DNA of 64,000 nt from Pseudoalteromonas luteoviolacea (GTDB lineage Bacteria > Pseudomonadota > Gammaproteobacteria > Enterobacterales > Alteromonadaceae), in the NCBI RefSeq assembly GCF_018100925.1, contig NZ_JAGJEH010000010.1, forward strand, positions 62,001 to 126,000. Direction: 5' to 3'. The position numbers and the translations under genes were made by a program. Each line of letters begins with the position of its first letter. The stretch's first letter is position 1. The notes under the pieces are model-generated. The model made no database searches, was not told the DNA's origin, and worked only from the letters and a program-made list of their open reading frames with translations. Shown here in pieces: positions 62,998 through 64,000 of this stretch.

Positions 62998-63721
62998 GTC
63001 GTCCGACCTCTCGATTTTTAATTTCTACGTGTAGTGCTGTGGATAGTAAGCTGATGTGATCATCATCAAGTTTTGGTAGCAAATCCTGCATCAACCATTG
63101 TGTGTAGTTACCTAAATGGTTGAGATTTTTAAGGTCTGTGTGTCTTGTAGACTTGACCCAATTGTCGATCACACTATTACGATATAACCCGTCTAACCCG
63201 TCTAACCCGTCTAACCCGTCTTCGTGAAATTTATGAGTTTCATCAAGCATGATTTTAGGTTGTTTATTTGCCCATTGTTTGAGCGTCATTCGTTGTGGAA
63301 CTGAGCCCATGAAAACAACACTAGTAATGTCAAAGCCGGGGATTTTCGCCAATATGTCAGCCGTCATCGTTACGAGAACAGTAAATTCATCTGACTCATT
63401 TACCGATATAGTTTTGTATTGGCTGGTTAACCCTGGGATGCATAGACTTATCAAGTCTGTTTCATGAACCGCGCGATGTTTGAAATCATAACCAGCGAGG
63501 CAGCAACCGACCCTTGCTTGCTCTTGCTCTAATAAGTACGTGATCCCCAATTTGTGTAGGTTCTTTATTTGTATGGGGAGCGTTATGACATTTACGTGTT
63601 CACTTTTTAAATTGAGTGTCATGTCAATGACCGCGCTTTCACCACCGTTGAACCAATCTGATTCAACGAACACAGTGTGTCCTTTGATTAAAGTGTCGAT
63701 GTTTAGCTTACATTTCCGCAT
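62990..63721 (-). CDS. Phage-element protein with GLD repeat, unknown
   Basis: A 243-aa protein, probably soluble, with four GLD/GLY units (residues about 167-178) encoded by a 9-bp tandem repeat. No enzymatic motif is visible. It is directly upstream of the polymerase gene with an 8-base overlap, so a replication or DNA-processing role is likely but unproven. Confidence 0.65.
   Translation of the reverse strand: MRKCKLNIDTLIKGHTVFVESDWFNGGESAVIDMTLNLKSEHVNVITLPIQIKNLHKLGITYLLEQEQARVGCCLAGYDFKHRAVHETDLISLCIPGLTSQYKTISVNESDEFTVLVTMTADILAKIPGFDITSVVFMGSVPQRMTLKQWANKQPKIMLDETHKFHEDGLDGLDGLDGLYRNSVIDNWVKSTRHTDLKNLNHLGNYTQWLMQDLLPKLDDDHISLLSTALHVEIKNREVGRHA
63186..63221. repeat. Tandem repeat, four copies of AACCCGTCT
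   Basis: Four exact 9-bp units at 63186-63221, in frame in the gene above (encodes GLD-type tripeptides). Copy number could change by slippage without frameshift. Confidence 0.9.
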
Positions 63722-63983
63722 GATTCTTAATCCTTTCAGTTAGCTGTATACTTTCGCGCTCACTCAGTGTTTGCGCGGTGAATATGTTTACGCCGAACAC
63801 ACGTTTAAACTCTGATTGTGTGAGAGTGACGTCCCATTGTTTTTTGTTCGCTGTAGTGACACACCACTCTTGAATCTCGCGCCTTAATTGCGCTTGGGCG
63901 TGTTGTCGTTTTGCGTGGTTGTTGATTGATGAATGGCGCACTATTGATGGTGCGTTTTGCATACGTTGTGCAAATACGTGCAT
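63708..63983 (-). CDS. Small phage-element protein, unknown
   Basis: A 91-aa basic protein (MHVFAQRMQNAPSIVRHSSINNHAKRQ) with a helical middle. AAAGG lies upstream of the ATG at 63983. It overlaps the next gene by 14 bases and may continue an operon entering from the right edge. Confidence 0.55.
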   Translation of the reverse strand: MHVFAQRMQNAPSIVRHSSINNHAKRQHAQAQLRREIQEWCVTTANKKQWDVTLTQSEFKRVFGVNIFTAQTLSERESIQLTERIKNHAEM

Positions 63984-64000
63984 AGGTGTATCGACCTTTG

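Larger units (their letters stand above)
56890..64000. mobile_element. Integrated phage-like or satellite element, right end outside the window
   Basis: It starts at the nhaD/tRNA junction, followed by a tyrosine recombinase, a small membrane protein, a repeat-rich segment and a minus-strand early operon with an AlpA-like protein, a Fis-like HTH protein and a family B DNA polymerase. All remaining sequence to 64000 belongs to it. No capsid, terminase or conjugation gene is visible, so it could be a prophage, a satellite or an integrative plasmid. Confidence 0.85.

Noticed and set aside
63186..63221. Possible CRISPR array
   Set aside because: The units are 9 bp, contiguous and in frame with a coding sequence; there are no spacers.

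Overview
The window looks like a gammaproteobacterial chromosome of the order Alteromonadales, most probably Pseudoalteromonas. The reasons are the gene orders leuS-lptE-holA-nadD-rsfS-rlmH-mrdA-mrdB-rlpA-dacA-ybeD-lipB-lipA and lptD-surA-pdxA-rsmA-apaG-apaH, a MetJ-type operator at metK, a large secreted GH18 chitinase, and low-GC marine-type proteins. The genus is an inference; no 16S gene is present.

Layout. 1-7.6 kb is a mixed housekeeping/stress stretch: the start of a PhaB-like reductase, a periplasmic rhodanese, an NemA-type ene-reductase with a divergent TetR regulator and three matching operators, a membrane-anchored winged-helix protein with a receiver-like C-terminus, cmoM, a Nif3 protein, a VOC protein and a YghU-type GST. 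7.6-10.8 kb is a chitin locus: a small secreted protein followed by a chitinase with two PKD-like domains and two chitin-binding modules. 10.9-15.5 kb, all minus strand, is a compact probable biosynthetic cluster: stand-alone adenylating enzyme, acyl carrier protein, HemN-like radical SAM enzyme, sulfotransferase and GrpB-like protein. 15.9-17.2 kb is a phage-style divergent switch (S24/CI-type repressor against a small HTH protein) with two good promoters and repeated TGCGTAA boxes.

18.4-31.3 kb is the long minus-strand lipoate / cell-elongation / ribosome-maturation / LPS-assembly block. 31.6-42.6 kb holds a YbeL-like zinc-ribbon protein, a Lon-family protease, an FKBP isomerase, a YgiM-like SH3 protein, a YgiF-type triphosphatase, an HDOD protein, metK and tkt. 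42.7-54.9 kb holds a chemoreceptor, the apaH-to-lptD operon, the divergent amgK-murU cell-wall recycling pair with djlA, and a DUF3530 hydrolase. 55.1-56.0 kb encodes a DUF368 (PopT-type) undecaprenyl-phosphate translocase.

From about 56.89 kb to the right edge lies an integrated element. It begins inside nhaD (Na+/H+ antiporter), which is cut to about 205 codons and joined directly to the 3' end of a class II (Leu-type) tRNA. An integrase, a small membrane protein, a repeat-rich intergenic stretch and a minus-strand early operon follow. That operon encodes a family B DNA polymerase, a CxxC protein, a Fis-like HTH protein, several unknown proteins and an AlpA-like protein. Its far end is outside the window. 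A tRNA fragment fused to a protein gene, with no tRNA 5' half, suggests that a tRNA-targeting element used a secondary site.

The best candidates for new biology are the adenylation-ACP-radical SAM-sulfotransferase cluster, the tRNA/nhaD junction with its polymerase-bearing element, the winged-helix-TM-receiver protein, and the TGCGTAA-controlled phage-like switch. No intact tRNA or rRNA gene, CRISPR array or insertion sequence was seen.
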